From contig NC_057863.1 in the NCBI RefSeq assembly GCF_019393635.1, forward strand, positions 639,492,306 through 639,556,305: 64,000 nt of DNA, read 5' to 3'. Each line of letters opens with the position of its first letter. Position 1 is the stretch's first letter. The stretch comes from Dromiciops gliroides (Eukaryota > Chordata > Mammalia > Microbiotheria > Microbiotheriidae). Shown here piece after piece: positions 25,001 through 35,124 of this stretch. The notes beneath the pieces are model-generated. The model made no database searches. It saw only the letters and a program-made list of their open reading frames with translations, and was not told the DNA's origin. The position numbers were made by a program, and so were the translations under genes.

Positions 25001-28000
25001 TGGAGCCCCCAGAATGAGGAGGTGCACAGAACATTTACTCTGAAGGGAAGGCCCGGTCTCTCCATGGGGGAACTGCTACTTCTCGCAGGACAGACACTGC
25101 CTTATTTCCAGGGGACTGCTGATCTAACAGCTGGGTCCTGGACTTTAGAGTGGAGTAAGGCAGGGGGACAGGACCCATATCCACAGGAAGCAGCCGCTAC
25201 CAGGTAACTCCCAGAGCGTCCAGTGTGCCGGCCTGAAGCCAGGACCTCTGGAGAGCCCTGAGCTGTGATTCATCTCCTTGGGGCCTGACAGGATCTCAGG
25301 AGTCGGCAGAGGGATGCAGGGTGCTCCCTTCCCTCGGTTACTCAGCCCATGACTCTCCTACCCCACAGACACAGTGTACAAACTTCGAGAGGAAAGCAAG
25401 CTATTGAGGAAGGCTCACCAGGATGTTCACACCCAGCTGCGGAATGCCCAGGTGAGAGGCAGGCCAGGTGTGTCTGTCTTCCCCACCACCAGAGGAGGCA
25501 ACACGGCCCAGTGGGGAGAGGGCTGGGTTTGGAGGGCAAGCACCTGGATGAACATTCTGCCTCTTTGTGTTGCCTTCTTCCTGTGTGACCCCTGGGCAGG
25601 TCTTCAACCTCTCTGGCCTCAGTTTCCTCAGCTGTAAAATGAGGGAGTTGGACTCGAAAACCTCTAAGGCAGCTCAGAGGCACAGTAGATACAGGTCGGG
25701 ACCAGCAGTCAGAAAGATCTGACATCAAATTTGGTCTCAGACACTTCCTAGCTGTGTGACCCTGGGCAAGTCACTTAACTTCTATTTGCCTCAGTTTCCT
25801 CGGCTGTAAAAGTAGGACCATAATAGCACCTACTTCCCAGGGTTGTCGTGGGGATCAAATGTGCCAGAGCCTGGCACATAGTAGGTGCTTAATAAATGCT
25901 TGTCTGTCCTTCCCCACATTCTCCTCTAAGGTCCCTAAATCTCTGATTTTTTGCCTCTCCAATGAGGGGAGAGAAAGGCTGGTTGTTTAAGTGGTGATGA
26001 CGTGAGTAGGTTAACCCCAACAACCCCATTCTCTCCCCCTTTTTAGTCCCAGATGGAGGAGTTCAGACAGCTCAAGGAAGCCTTGCAGAAGATGCCCAGC
26101 TTCCAGGACCCTGGGGGCAGCCAGCGGCAGCAGCAGCAGCAGCAGCAGTTCCTCCAGGCCCCGAGGCAGCAGGCTCAGCTCAGGAAGCCTCAGGTAGGGA
26201 AAGGCCAGGGCTTCTCTGAACTCCTGAGGGTGGGGCTGGTGCAATGTGAGGAGGGCCTCCCACTGGAAAAAGGTACAGTCTAGAAGCTGGAATTGAGAAT
26301 TCCAGTTCTGAAGACTCCCTGTGCCTCAATTTATTCACCTGTAAAAGGGATCCTCTCTGGGGCCCCAGGGGACCTTAGAATTTTGTTAGTTTACTGGGAT
26401 CCTAACCCTGAAGGAAGCCTACCCAGCTTTGGGACAGCTCTAATTGTTAGGAAATTTTTCTATCTATCACGCCTAAATTGGCCTTTTTTTTTTTTTTTTT
26501 TTGAGATATTTTATTTTTTCCGTTACATGTAAAGATAGTTCTCAACTTTTGTTTATACATGCTTTACACTTTCAGATTTTTCTCCCTCCCTCCCTCCCCT
26601 CCCTCCCCCCCTCCCCTAGACAGCAGGTAATCTGATATAGGTTATATCTATATATATCTATACATATACATATATATATATATATACACACACATATATA
26701 TACACATAATAACATTAATCCTATTTCTGCATTAATCCTGTTACAAGAGAAAGAATCAGAGCAGTGATGCAAAACCTCAAAATAGAAAAAAAAAACAACA
26801 GCACCCAAAACAAAAGAAATAATATGGTTCAATCAGCATCTATACTCCACAGTTCTTTCTTTCTTTTTTTTTCTTGGATTTGGAGATCCTCTTCTATCAT
26901 GAGTTCCCTGGAACTCTTCTGTACCATTGCATTGGTGAGAAGAATATAGTCCATCACAGTAGGTCAACACTCAATGTTGATGATACTGTGTACAATGTTC
27001 TTCTGGTTCTGCTCATCTCACTCATCATCAGCTCACGTAAGACCCTCCAGGTTTCTCTGAACTCTTCCTGCTCATCATTTCTTACAGCACAATAGTATTC
27101 CATTGTATTCATATACCACAACTTGTCCAGCCATTCCCCAATTGATGGGCACCCCCTCAACTTCCAATTCCTTGCTACCACGTAAAGAGCAGCTATAAAT
27201 ATTTTTGTACATGTGGGTCCCTTTCCCCCTTCCATGATTTCTTTGGGCAAAAGACCTAAAAGTGGGATTGCTGGGTCAAAGGGTATGCACAGCTTTATCG
27301 CCCTTTGGGCATATAAATTGGCCTTTTTGAAATGGCCACCTATTGGTCCTGGTTCTGTCATCTGAGATTAAGCAGAAGGCAGCCACTCCGTCTTCCACAT
27401 GACAACTTTTCAAGTATGACTAGAGATCTAGCACATCTTGACATGAACCTTCTCCACTAGAAACTCACTCAGTTCCTTCTGCCAAAAGGCTTTTTGACAA
27501 AATCCCACACCTGCTTTTAAAAACACTAGAAAATGTAGGTATAAGTTGGCCTGTTCTTAATATGATAAGTGTTTTCTGTCTAAAACCAAGAGCAAGCATT
27601 ATATGTAATGGAGAAAAATTAGAAGTCTTTCCAGTAAGATCAGGCATAAAGTAAGGAGGCCCATTATCACCACTACTACTTCACATATTACTATCTACTG
27701 TAATAAGCTATAGATATCTATAACGAGTATATATAACAAGTAAAGAAAGAGAAATTGAGGGAGTTAGCTTAGGAAAAGAAGAAACAAAATGATCACTTTT
27801 TATATATGATATGCTGATTTAGTCAGAAAATCCCACAGAATCAACCAAAAAATTAATTGAAATAATAAATTCAGCAAAGTTGTAGTACATAAAATCTGTA
27901 TAAATCATCTGCATTTCTGCCTATTCCCTTCTGTAGATCCTCATAAGGCACCCTGTGTGACCTTAAGCCTTATGGACATAAGTTGTACAGAGCGGACTTT

Positions 28001-31000
28001 GGTTTTCTCATTTGTGAAATGAGGGGATTGGTTGGACTTAACAGTTTATAAGGTTCCTTCCAGCTCAGATGTATGTTCCTGTGTCCATCCTGGCTCCCCG
28101 ACCCTCACTCTCCAGATGTCAGTAGCCTTTCTTTAAGCATGGAACCCTAAACTAACTGTAATTCTCCAAATGTGTTTGGACCCAAACAATAGAAATCAGG
28201 AATATTGCCCACATTCCTTTTGGGGAGAGCTCTGCCTAGAAGTGGTAGTTGAAACTATGGGACTGTAGCAAGAAGAGAGAGCCCAAGGGAGACCTCCGTC
28301 GAATGGCCGTATTAAGGGGTCTTGAAGAGATTGGGGATCTTCCAAAGGAGAGAAAGGCTCTGACATTTCAAACATAGCTCATTTGATGACAAGGTCCCTG
28401 CTGTTTCTGTATTCCCAGCCCCTAATGCAGTGCCTGGCACATAGGAAGTGCCAAAGAAATCTCTCGTTGATGGTTGGAGTGATGCTGAAGACGAGGGTTT
28501 CCAGTAGGATGGGGGTGGTTAACAATGTCAGACATTTCAGGGAATTCACAAAGGATGAGGACTGACGAGTCCATTGGGTAGAGAGGAGTAGGGCAAGGGA
28601 GGCTGATTACAAGGGGCTGAAGGGACAGCAGGGGCAATAGGGGCACATGGAGAAAGGTGATGTTGCGACGGCAGGGAGAGGCATGAGTTGGTTCCTGGGT
28701 GGGTTAACAAGGTCAACAGAAGGGATTTTTTGGATTGGGGAGGTGGGAAAGGGAGAGAGTGAAAGTGTATGGGGGCAGCTAGGTGGTGCAGTGGATAGAG
28801 CACCGGCCCTGGATTCAAGAGGACCTGATTTCAAACCTGGCCTCAGACCCTTGACACTTACTAGCTGTGTGACCCTGGGCAAGTCACTTAACCCCAATTG
28901 CCTCACCAAAAAAAAAAAAAGAAAAGAAAAGAAAGTGTATGGGAGTGGGGGCAGCTAGGTGGTGCAGTGGATAAAGCACTGGCCCTGGATTCAGGAGGAC
29001 CTGAGTTAAAATCTGGCTTCAGACCCTTGACACTTACTAACTGTGTGACCCTGGGCAAGTCACTTAACCCTCATTGCCCCGCCCCCCCCCAAAGTGTATG
29101 GAAGCACTGACCCTGGATTCAGGAAGACCCGAGTTCAAATCCGGTCTCAGACACTTGACACTTACTAGCTGTGTGACCTTGGGCAAGTCACTTAACCCTC
29201 ATTGCCCCGCCAAACACACACACACACAAACAAAAAAGTGTATGGGGGTAGAGAAGGGAGAGGGACAGAGACAAGGTGAGAGAGAGAGACAGACAGCAGG
29301 GAGGGAAAGAAACAGAAACAGAGAGGGAAGGAGGGAAGGGAAAGGAATAAATATTGAGTGCCTACTATGTGTCAGGCACTGTGCTAATGAGATAATGAGA
29401 ACAAGAGAGATATTTGTTAAGTAGTTAGCAAAGTGCCTGACATGTAGTTGTTCTCATCCCCTTTCCTGCCCTCCTACTCGCTGGGGGAGTACAAAGGAAT
29501 TCTAGACACAGACCCTGCCCTCAGCCCCTGGATGGTCCTTCCTACCCTCTTACCCCCTGGGAGATTATTTGTATCTGTATGTAGTTTATGTGATCTCCTC
29601 TGGGTTCATGTGGTTCCCCCTTGAGAAGATGTGAACACCCTATGGGTAGGGACTCTTTTGGGTTTGGGCTTTGCACTGTTGCTAGCACATTAGGGCACTT
29701 AAAAAATGAATGAATGTGGGGCAACTAGGTGGCAAAGTGGATAAAGCACCGGCCCTGGATTCAGGAGGACAGGAGTTCAAATCTGGCTCAGTCACTTGAC
29801 ACTAGCTGTGTGACCCTGGGCAAGTCACTTAACCCTCACTGCCTCACCAAAAAAAAAAAATTTAAAAGAATGAATTGATGAAGTAAAAAAAAAGGCTGAG
29901 TCATCAGCATCTGGGGGATGTTGACAGGAGAGAAGGTTTTGAACAGTTTCTTTGGGGAAAGTAATAAGGAAAAAGGGGAATTATCGGGGAAGGCCCAGCT
30001 GAGGTTTTGTACCAGGATTCTGTAGTGGATAAAATGAGTTCAGTTTCGTAACTTCTTCCTGTGACGTTCAGCCTCTCTGGGGAATAGAGCGGAGAGACTG
30101 GTCCTGGCTCGGGGTCCTGGGTCTTGTGAGCCTGTGCATAGCATCTCAGCTGGGCCCCAGCCTGCTCCTCTCCTTCCTCCTGCAGGTGTTCATTGCCACA
30201 GGCTCCAGAGTGGCCCTAAACCCCCAGGAGCCAGAGGTGGGCCCCCACTGGAACCCTCAGGCTGCCCTGACCCCAGGGACCCAGGCCTTGACCCCAGCTG
30301 GGCCACCTTTCCCAGACGTGAAGTTACCTTCTTCTGGACCCCCTGCCTGGCCCCCGAAACCGATGGAGGGCCATGTTCTCCGCTTCACCAGAACTGTAAA
30401 CAGCCTCCCGGGCAGGCCCCCGGTACGATTTCCCCAGCCCCTGCATGCACCGGGTGGTTCCCCCCCTCCCTTTTGTGGATGTGGCTGCCAAGCTCGGAAG
30501 TCATTTAGACAATCGCTCTCACCAGCTGCTTCCTCCTCTTCCTCCCCGAGGCTGGAGGTGTTTTGTTCCATGGTGGGAAGGGAGGCCCCAGTGGGTGGGG
30601 GCACAGGAGCTATAACTCTGTAGAGTGGCCCTTGCTTGCTTGGAGCTCCCAGATCACTGTGAAATGGGTGGTCTCTTGGGAAGCAGAGCTGAGTCCCTCT
30701 CCCTAAGACAGCTCAGCCTTGTCCCTGTGACTTCTGACAACGCCAGGCATAAAGTGTATCACGAGAAACCCAATACTGCCCCCCAAGGCTTAACTCCTCA
30801 CCCCAAGGTCTACCCTGTGCCCTCCCTCAGCAGCTGATATCAACTGAGAGCTGCTGAGTGTATAAGAAAGAGATTGTGGGAGAAGGTGGGTGGAGGATCT
30901 TTGACCAGGGATGCTGAGCTGCCTCCCCCTGCCCACAGGTTCAGCAGGTAGTGGTGGTGGCAGCCCCTGTTTCCACTTCCTCCGAGAGACCCAGCCCACG

Positions 31001-34000
31001 GGGTTGGCCCCCTCAGCAGCAGCCTCTCACAGGGCTAGACAAAGAGCCCCAGGCCCTCCCAGCCCCTGGTAGCCCACAGGTACAGATGCAGAGGTGGGTG
31101 TCTGGGCTGGGGCCAGAGGTGGGGGGAGAAGAGGGAAATGGGGCTGAAGGGATGAGCATCTCCCCCCAGCTACCTTTGGTAGCCCTGACCCCCCAGCCCT
31201 TGGGAAAGACTTCCTGGTGCCAAGCTCCTGGATCTCTGCTGTCTTTTACAGAAGAATGAGATGCGACCTATAGCTACTGAACGGCTCGGCCCTTCAGTGC
31301 TGGAGCGGCTTCCAGAAGATCCAAATAAGGCAGAATGGGGGGCTCTTTCCAGGAGAAAATGTGGAGGCTTATTTTCTCCTGTTACATAGTACATGTACTT
31401 ATATCCAACATGTTTGTCACACACGACAATTTTGGAGCATATGACGGCTTAAATGTATTCTTCTTTTGCTCCCCAACTCCGAGGGCTAAATTTGGAACCA
31501 AAGAACCTGCCTTTGAATCTGGTTTCCTCATCTGGAAAAGGAGGGGGTGGGACTAGGGGACCTTACAGGTCACCACCAGCTCTAAATAAGGCCTTTCCCC
31601 ATGTCCCATCTGGGCTACGTTTCCGGGCTCTCAGACCAGTACTTGTAGTTTCAGTCAATATCTAGCACAGGCATTACACACCCAAAAAGTACTTGGGAAA
31701 TGCTGCTGTTGAGACCCAGGCATAGTGGAGATAGTGATAGATGGATGGGGGCGGGGGGAGTCAGAAACCCAAGGTCAGGTGACATTTAGGAATTCCATTC
31801 TGTCACTCATTCTCTCGGGGCCTCAGTAAGACAGGTGATGATAAAGGGGAGCTCCTGCCCTACAGGCTCACTATCGGGAGCAAATGAGATCAAGCCCATG
31901 GAGCGCTTCACACACTTTATGGCACTAGAATAGGTCTGTTATGGGTAGCCCTCCCTGAGACCTTGCCCTATCCCCTCTTCCATCCCCCAGCTGGCAAGAC
32001 ATTGTCAACAAAGTGAATGCCCAAGAAAAGAGCCAGCAGTATCCCCCGAGCAGCCAGCCCCAGGGACAGGGCCAGCCTCTTCCACCTGCCAACCCAGGAA
32101 AGGGCATAGAGAATCCGGTAGCCGACAAAGAAGACCAGAGAAGGGCAGGACCTGATGAGGAGGAGCTAGAGATGGGTGAGTGTGGCAGCAGGGTGCAAAA
32201 AGAACCATGAAGCCAGACCCAGGGGCCCTGGGTTCTAATCCCAGCTCTGCCCCTTACTCTCCAGGAGGCTTTGGCCAAGTTGCCTTCCTTCTGGGTCCTC
32301 GGTGGGCTTTGATTTCCTCATCTGCAAAGGAAAGGATTGGAGCAGATGGGCCTCCAAGGTCCCTTCCAACTCTAAATCTATGAATCAATGACCCCTGGCA
32401 CTCAGGTTCTACGGGGCCAGATGGCCTCGTTTCCTCCCCTTGGTGAAATGGAATGAGTTGTTCTATTCTGAGCCCTTTGTTGGAGGTGACACATTGTCAC
32501 AAGTCAGGGCACACATTGTTACACTTGGGGGATACATTCATTGTTGCAAGTCAGGAGACACATAGTTGCATGCCAGGAGATAGATTAAAAAATGTTTTTT
32601 GTTGACTTATTTATTATTCTTTAGACTACTATGCAATCATCTCCTCCCCCATTTACTAGTATTCTATTTTTTCCAATTATATGTAAAGATACAGGGCAGC
32701 TAGGTGGCGCAGTGGATAGAGCACCAGCCCTGGAGTCAGGAGGACCTGAGTTCAAATCCAGCCTCAGACACTTTTAACACTTACTAGCTGTGTGACCCTG
32801 GGCAAGTCACTTAACCCCAATTGCCTCACCAAAAAAAAAAAAAAAAAAAGAGGCAGCACTAGAGCTGGGTTTTGAAGGAAGTGAGGGACTCCACAAGGTA
32901 GAGGTGAAGAGGGAGGTGTTCCAGGTATGGGGAACAGCCTGAGCTCAAAGACACATGGGTGGGTGAATGACATTCAAGTATAAGGAACACCCACGTGGGC
33001 CAGTTTGGCTTCAGCATAGAATGCAAGAGAGTTCAGCCTGGAAAGGTCTTATGATCAATCACCAGCCATTTATTAAGTACCAGCTGTGTACCAGGCAATT
33101 AGCTGTTGCAGTGGATAGAACACAGGGCTTGGAGTCAGGAAGACCTGAATTCAAATCCTGCTGCAGATACTTATTAGCTGTGTGACCCTGGGCAAGCCAC
33201 TTAGCTACTCTGCCTCAGTTTCCTCATCTGAAATGGGGATCATAGCCTTGACCTCACATGGCTGTGAGCCTCAAATGAGTTAACGTGTAAAGTTCTTTGC
33301 GTAGAGCTCTATAGAAATGCTAGCTAGCTAGCTCAAACACTTTGCTAGGCACTAGGCATGCCCTTAAAGAGCTTACATTCTCTCATAGGAAGTCATATAT
33401 ATACATACAGAATAAATGCAGGACTTGGCAATTCAGATTGTGAAGGGCTTTAAATGCCAGGCTAAGGGGCTGTATTTTATCCTACGTGCCCTAGGGGGTT
33501 ACTGATGTTTCCTGAGCATCAGAGTTAGATCCATGAATTAGAAAAATCAATCTGCCGTGTGGAAAGATGGATTGGAAAGAGGAGAGAGGGAGAGAGAGAG
33601 AGAGAAGCTGGGCTGGGCTGGTTGGGCTCTCCTGCTCAGAGATTCTTCCTCAGTCCCCACCCCAGCCCTGTCACTCCATCTGAGGCTCATTAAAAAGTCA
33701 GCCATGTTTGGTAAAGGCTTGGAGCCCTGAACTTGTGAAGTTCTTTCTGGCTGTGCCCCCAGCTTGATGGGTGACTAGGGGAAGGGGGCATCATTCTCTC
33801 CCATACTCTGACTCCCTTGCTGTGCAGTGACTGGGACAGATTGGAGCCTTTGGCCAGTGGCACCTCCCCCACCAAATTCAGGTGGTGGGGCTGATCCCTC
33901 TGCCCTCCCCCCAGATGCTGGCATGATTGAGCGGGAAGAAAGCATACGGCCCAGGAAGGAGCCAGGGGCCCAGGGCCCGGTGGTGAGTACACAGTCTCAG

Positions 34001-35124
34001 GGGCCTGCATCCCTGGTGGGGAGGGAGGTCTAGGGTGCAACGTTGGAGGGCCCTGCCCACCCTTGCTTCTCTCTCCAGGGACCCGATGCCCTTGCAGATC
34101 CTGCCCATGATCCCAACAACCAGGGTGAGGATGAGTTTGAAGAGGCAGAGGTAGAGCGGCCAAGGTTGGAAGAGGGGGCCCCAAGACCCCAGCAAGCTGG
34201 GGAGCTCCGGGAACAAGGACCAGAAGAGCAGGACCGGGCAAGGAATGAGGTGAAGCCAGGGGCAGGGGGAAGGGGCACTGGCTGCTCCGGCTCTCACAAG
34301 CCCAACCTGCTGACTTTTGCTCCTTGGTTTGGGCCCGCAGGCTAGAGCTGGAGCCCACAGGACTGGCACAGAGTTGCCGAATGGCTACCAGGATGACCAG
34401 GAACTGGTAAGGCTGGAAGGGAGGAAGGGACCGAGGGGCTTGGGACATTTAGGGGGCTGGTTGGGGGCTCCCAGATAGTCCAGTGGTTGGGCTGTGAGCT
34501 ACCCCCCCTTCCTCAGTCCTTTTCTGGAGCCAGAGGTCTAGGAAAACGGAGGTGAGCAGTTCTTAGCATCATAAGGAAGGATGGAAATGAGAATGTATTA
34601 GTCACTTACTACATGCTGGGCCCTCAGGTACAAATACAAGCATAAGATCATAATTCGAGAGCTGGAAGGGGCCTTAGGGTTCGTCTCGTCCTACCCTCTC
34701 ATTTTATGGAGAAGGAAACTGAGGCCCAAGAAGTCCAGTGACCCACCCAAGGTCACACCACTAGTAGAGAGCATGCTGGCTTTGGAATGAAAGCACTTGG
34801 GTTCCAATTTTTCCTTTGACATTTCCTGTGACCCTGGGAACATCTCTTGATTTGTCTGCCTCATCTGTAAAGCGAAGAGGCTGGATTAGATGATCTCTGA
34901 GGGACCTGCTGGCCCTAGATGTTGGCATCTGTGCTTCTGAGTAAAAGAACCAGGATCTGAACCCAGGTCCTCTGACTAAATGCTTTGCTCTTTTCACCAT
35001 CCCCAGTGATGTGTAATGTCTGTGTATCCCTCCTCTCCCCCAGGATGAGAACCTTGACCTAGAGCTGGTACCTGAGAACAAGAGTCACCCAGAGGCCCCT
35101 GGCCAGAAAGACAATTACTACTGA
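15969..35124 (+). CDS. GOLIM4-like Golgi integral membrane protein (GOLIM4 paralog), 14 coding exons
   Basis: Exons read by splice sites and homology: 15969-16155, 22584-22658, 23018-23067, 24209-24262, 24720-24870, 25369-25451, 26047-26193, 30186-30422, 30939-31093, 31991-32175, 33828-33982, 34079-34249, 34341-34406, 35044-35124. They total 1,797 nt (598 residues plus stop) and every phase joins cleanly. Residues 1-12 are cytosolic and basic, about 13-33 form a signal-anchor helix, and about 35-215 are a heptad-rich lumenal coiled coil with GOLIM4 hallmarks (VVYEHRSRLE, DFLVYKLEAQE, TVYKLREE, RKAHQDVHTQL). Residues 228-234 are seven glutamines, 250-380 are Pro-rich, and 504-517 are DPNNQGEDEFEEAE, near-identical to GOLIM4. 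GOLIM4/GPP130 is a type II cis-Golgi protein that cycles through endosomes, so a similar role is inferred. Human GOLIM4 is about 696 residues; this copy lacks one coiled-coil segment and part of the acidic tail. The start has a strong context (gccATGg). Intron 4 uses a GC donor. Its position beside FNDC10 argues for an ohnolog rather than GOLIM4 itself. Confidence 0.92.
16178..16400 (+). repeat. G-rich minisatellite at the start of intron 1
   Basis: Imperfect tandem units of about 25-35 bp repeat 'gggacctgggcac', 'gggacggggctgg' and 'aaggacttggg' blocks seven or more times, starting about 20 bp past the exon-1 donor. Units alternate between 'cactggg' and 'acgggg' variants. The + (RNA-like) strand carries many runs of three or more G. 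Confidence 0.85.
18660..18835 (+). mobile_element. MIR-type SINE in intron 1
   Basis: 'acttggattaggagagcatc', 'ctgggtgaccttgaacctgg', 'ggcctcagcttcttcatccg'. Confidence 0.7.
18919..19078 (+). repeat. (TG)n(GA)n compound microsatellite in intron 1
   Basis: TGAG/TG repeats (18926-18950) pass into GA (18958-18998) and then GGGA/GAGG blocks. Confidence 0.95.
19571..19721 (+). mobile_element. WSINE1-like CORE-SINE in intron 1
   Basis: Sense copy with duplication 'acctcatct' (19562-19570 and 19722-19730). Confidence 0.9.
19870..20100 (+). mobile_element. MIR-type SINE in intron 1
   Basis: 'actgggaatcaggaagaact', 'gcatgaccctcggcaaatga', 'ctctgtttcctcctccacaa' and a terminal TTATTATTG. Confidence 0.75.
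20133..20283 (+). mobile_element. WSINE1-like CORE-SINE in intron 1
   Basis: Sense copy, ggggcagctaggtggtgcag to an A-rich tail. Confidence 0.93.
21245..21350 (+). mobile_element. L3/MIR-like fragment
   Basis: 'gaatcatagaattcagagct' to 'agaggaagctgaggccctgg', a common old mammalian repeat pattern. Confidence 0.5.
22081..22106 (+). other. Predicted G-quadruplex motif in intron 1
   Basis: Four G runs of 4, 5, 5 and 3 are separated by single T residues, a canonical short-loop quadruplex motif on the transcribed-RNA-like strand. It lies about 480 bp upstream of exon 2. Confidence 0.6.
22342..22489 (-). mobile_element. WSINE1-like CORE-SINE in intron 1
   Basis: Antisense copy; duplication 'tcac(g/t)(t)attcatctt'-type flanks at 22327-22341 and 22490-22504. 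Lies only about 95 bp before exon 2. Confidence 0.92.
22787..22818 (+). repeat. (ATGGC)n pentanucleotide repeat in intron 2
   Basis: Five to six units of atggc (first unit varied), in a GC-rich intron. Confidence 0.9.
23849..23994 (+). mobile_element. WSINE1-like CORE-SINE in intron 3
   Basis: Sense copy with a perfect duplication 'aaaagatataga' (23837-23848 and 23995-24006). Confidence 0.95.
24263..24719 (+). other. GC-AG intron (intron 4 of the GOLIM4-like gene)
   Basis: Homology places the exon 4/5 junction between ...QHRILK and NQHEDVKK. At that point the donor reads AAG|gcaagc, the typical strong-match context of the rare GC-AG class, and the acceptor is a normal cccag. The nearest GT donor lies 24 nt downstream and would add eight residues absent from the GOLIM4 pattern. 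Confidence 0.75.
25505..25675 (+). mobile_element. MIR-type SINE in intron 6
   Basis: 'agagggctgggtttggaggg', 'cctcagtttcctcagctgta', 'aaaatgagggagttggactc'. Confidence 0.75.
25680..25912 (+). mobile_element. MIR-type SINE in intron 6
   Basis: Near full length, ending 'catagtaggtgcttaataaa' in the classic MIR/L2-like tail. Confidence 0.85.
26128..26148 (+). repeat. Pure (CAG)7 coding repeat, polyglutamine in exon 7
   Basis: Seven uninterrupted CAG codons encode Gln228-234 of the GOLIM4-like protein. They lie where the coiled coil gives way to the low-complexity middle region. Flanking CGG and TTC codons bound the tract. Confidence 0.95.
26488..27313 (-). mobile_element. 5'-truncated L1 (minus) with target-site duplication, in intron 7
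   Basis: Flanked by the perfect duplication 'taaattggcctttt' (26474-26487 and 27314-27327). The minus strand encodes the L1 ORF2 C-terminus at 27299 to about 26955 (PFDPAIPLLGL, CTKIFIAALYVV, WYMNTMEYYCAVRNDE) and then a 3' UTR with the CCCTCC-rich tract and poly-A. Antisense to the host gene, about 825 bp, not full length. Confidence 0.92.
26643..26707 (+). repeat. (TA)n/(CATA)n microsatellite within the L1 3' UTR
   Basis: Alternating TATATC, TATA and CACA units. Confidence 0.9.
27477..27925 (+). mobile_element. L1 ORF2 reverse-transcriptase fragment (plus), decayed
   Basis: In broken frames the + strand reads AFDKIPHLLLKTLENVGI, then a GGPLSPLL-type block and an altered FADD-like FIYDM, followed by ENPTESTKKLIEI. 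These are RT palm landmarks of L1 ORF2. Several in-frame stops. Orientation is opposite to the L1 at 26.5-27.3 kb, so it is a separate insertion. Confidence 0.75.
27950..28085 (+). mobile_element. MIR-type fragment in intron 7
   Basis: 'ggttttctcatttgtgaaat' and 'gaggggattggttggactta' match the 3' half of CORE-SINEs. Confidence 0.55.
28774..28930 (+). mobile_element. WSINE1-like CORE-SINE, first of three in tandem
   Basis: Sense, full length, flanked by 'gaaagtgtatggg' at 28761-28773 and 28931-28943. Confidence 0.94.
28947..29090 (+). mobile_element. WSINE1-like CORE-SINE, second of three in tandem
   Basis: Sense, full length; C-rich rather than A-rich tail; followed again by 'aaagtgtatgg' (29091-29101). 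Confidence 0.93.
29102..29235 (+). mobile_element. WSINE1-like CORE-SINE, third in tandem, 5'-truncated
   Basis: Starts inside the head at 'aagcactgaccctggattca', lacks the first ~25 bp, ends in a CA/A tail and is followed by a fourth 'aaagtgtatggg' (29236-29247). Confidence 0.9.
29440..29705 (+). mobile_element. L2-like LINE fragment in intron 7
   Basis: 'cccccttgagaagatgtgaa' ... 'gggtagggactcttttgggt' ... 'tgctagcacattagggcact' follow the L2 3' end. Confidence 0.55.
29717..29865 (+). mobile_element. WSINE1-like CORE-SINE in intron 7
   Basis: Sense copy with a slightly altered head (ggggcaactaggtggcaaag); A11 tail; flanks share aatgaatga. Confidence 0.92.
32205..32395 (+). mobile_element. 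MIR-type SINE in intron 10
   Basis: 'ggccctgggttctaatccca', 'ttgatttcctcatctgcaaa', 'ggtcccttccaactctaaat'. Confidence 0.75.
32485..32585 (+). repeat. Degenerate short tandem array in intron 10
   Basis: About four units of 22-27 bp sharing 'acattgt(t/c)(a/g)ca(a/c)' and 'gtcagg(a/g)(g)aca'. Confidence 0.65.
32693..32849 (+). mobile_element. WSINE1-like CORE-SINE in intron 10
   Basis: Sense copy with A19 tail, inserted just after a short L1 3'-end-like stretch (32665-32690, ttttttccaattatatgtaa). Confidence 0.93.
33095..33335 (+). mobile_element. MIR/Mar-type CORE-SINE in intron 10
   Basis: 'ttggagtcaggaagacctga', 'gctgtgtgaccctgggcaag', 'gcctcagtttcctcatctga' and 'caaatgagttaacgtgtaaa' in order. 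Confidence 0.85.
34640..34925 (+). mobile_element. Two abutting MIR/L3-like fragments in intron 13
   Basis: First 'aattcgagagctggaagggg' ... 'gaaggaaactgaggcccaag', then 'ctttggaatgaaagcacttg' ... 'gattagatgatctctgaggg'. Confidence 0.65.

Larger units (their letters stand above)
26370..27480 (-). mobile_element. L3/CR1 fragment in intron 7, split by an L1
   Basis: 'ggacagctctaattgttagg' (26430-26450) and 'tggtcctggttctgtcatct' (27344-27363) are neighbouring parts of the same L3/CR1 3' region also seen at 3515-3620. The L1 at 26488-27313 separates them. Confidence 0.6.

Noticed and set aside
26954..27361. 135-codon minus-strand open frame as a possible gene
   Set aside because: It is the C-terminal end of L1 ORF2 in a 5'-truncated copy with a target-site duplication.
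31080..31093. Earlier exon 9 donor (CCACAG|gtacag at 31080)
   Set aside because: Would leave phase 0, but exon 10 needs phase 2 to read WQDIVNKV in the GOLIM4-like frame; the donor after 31093 satisfies this.
33690..34448. 252-codon minus-strand open frame
   Set aside because: Antisense to exons 11-13 of the GOLIM4-like gene, whose + strand splicing is consistent.
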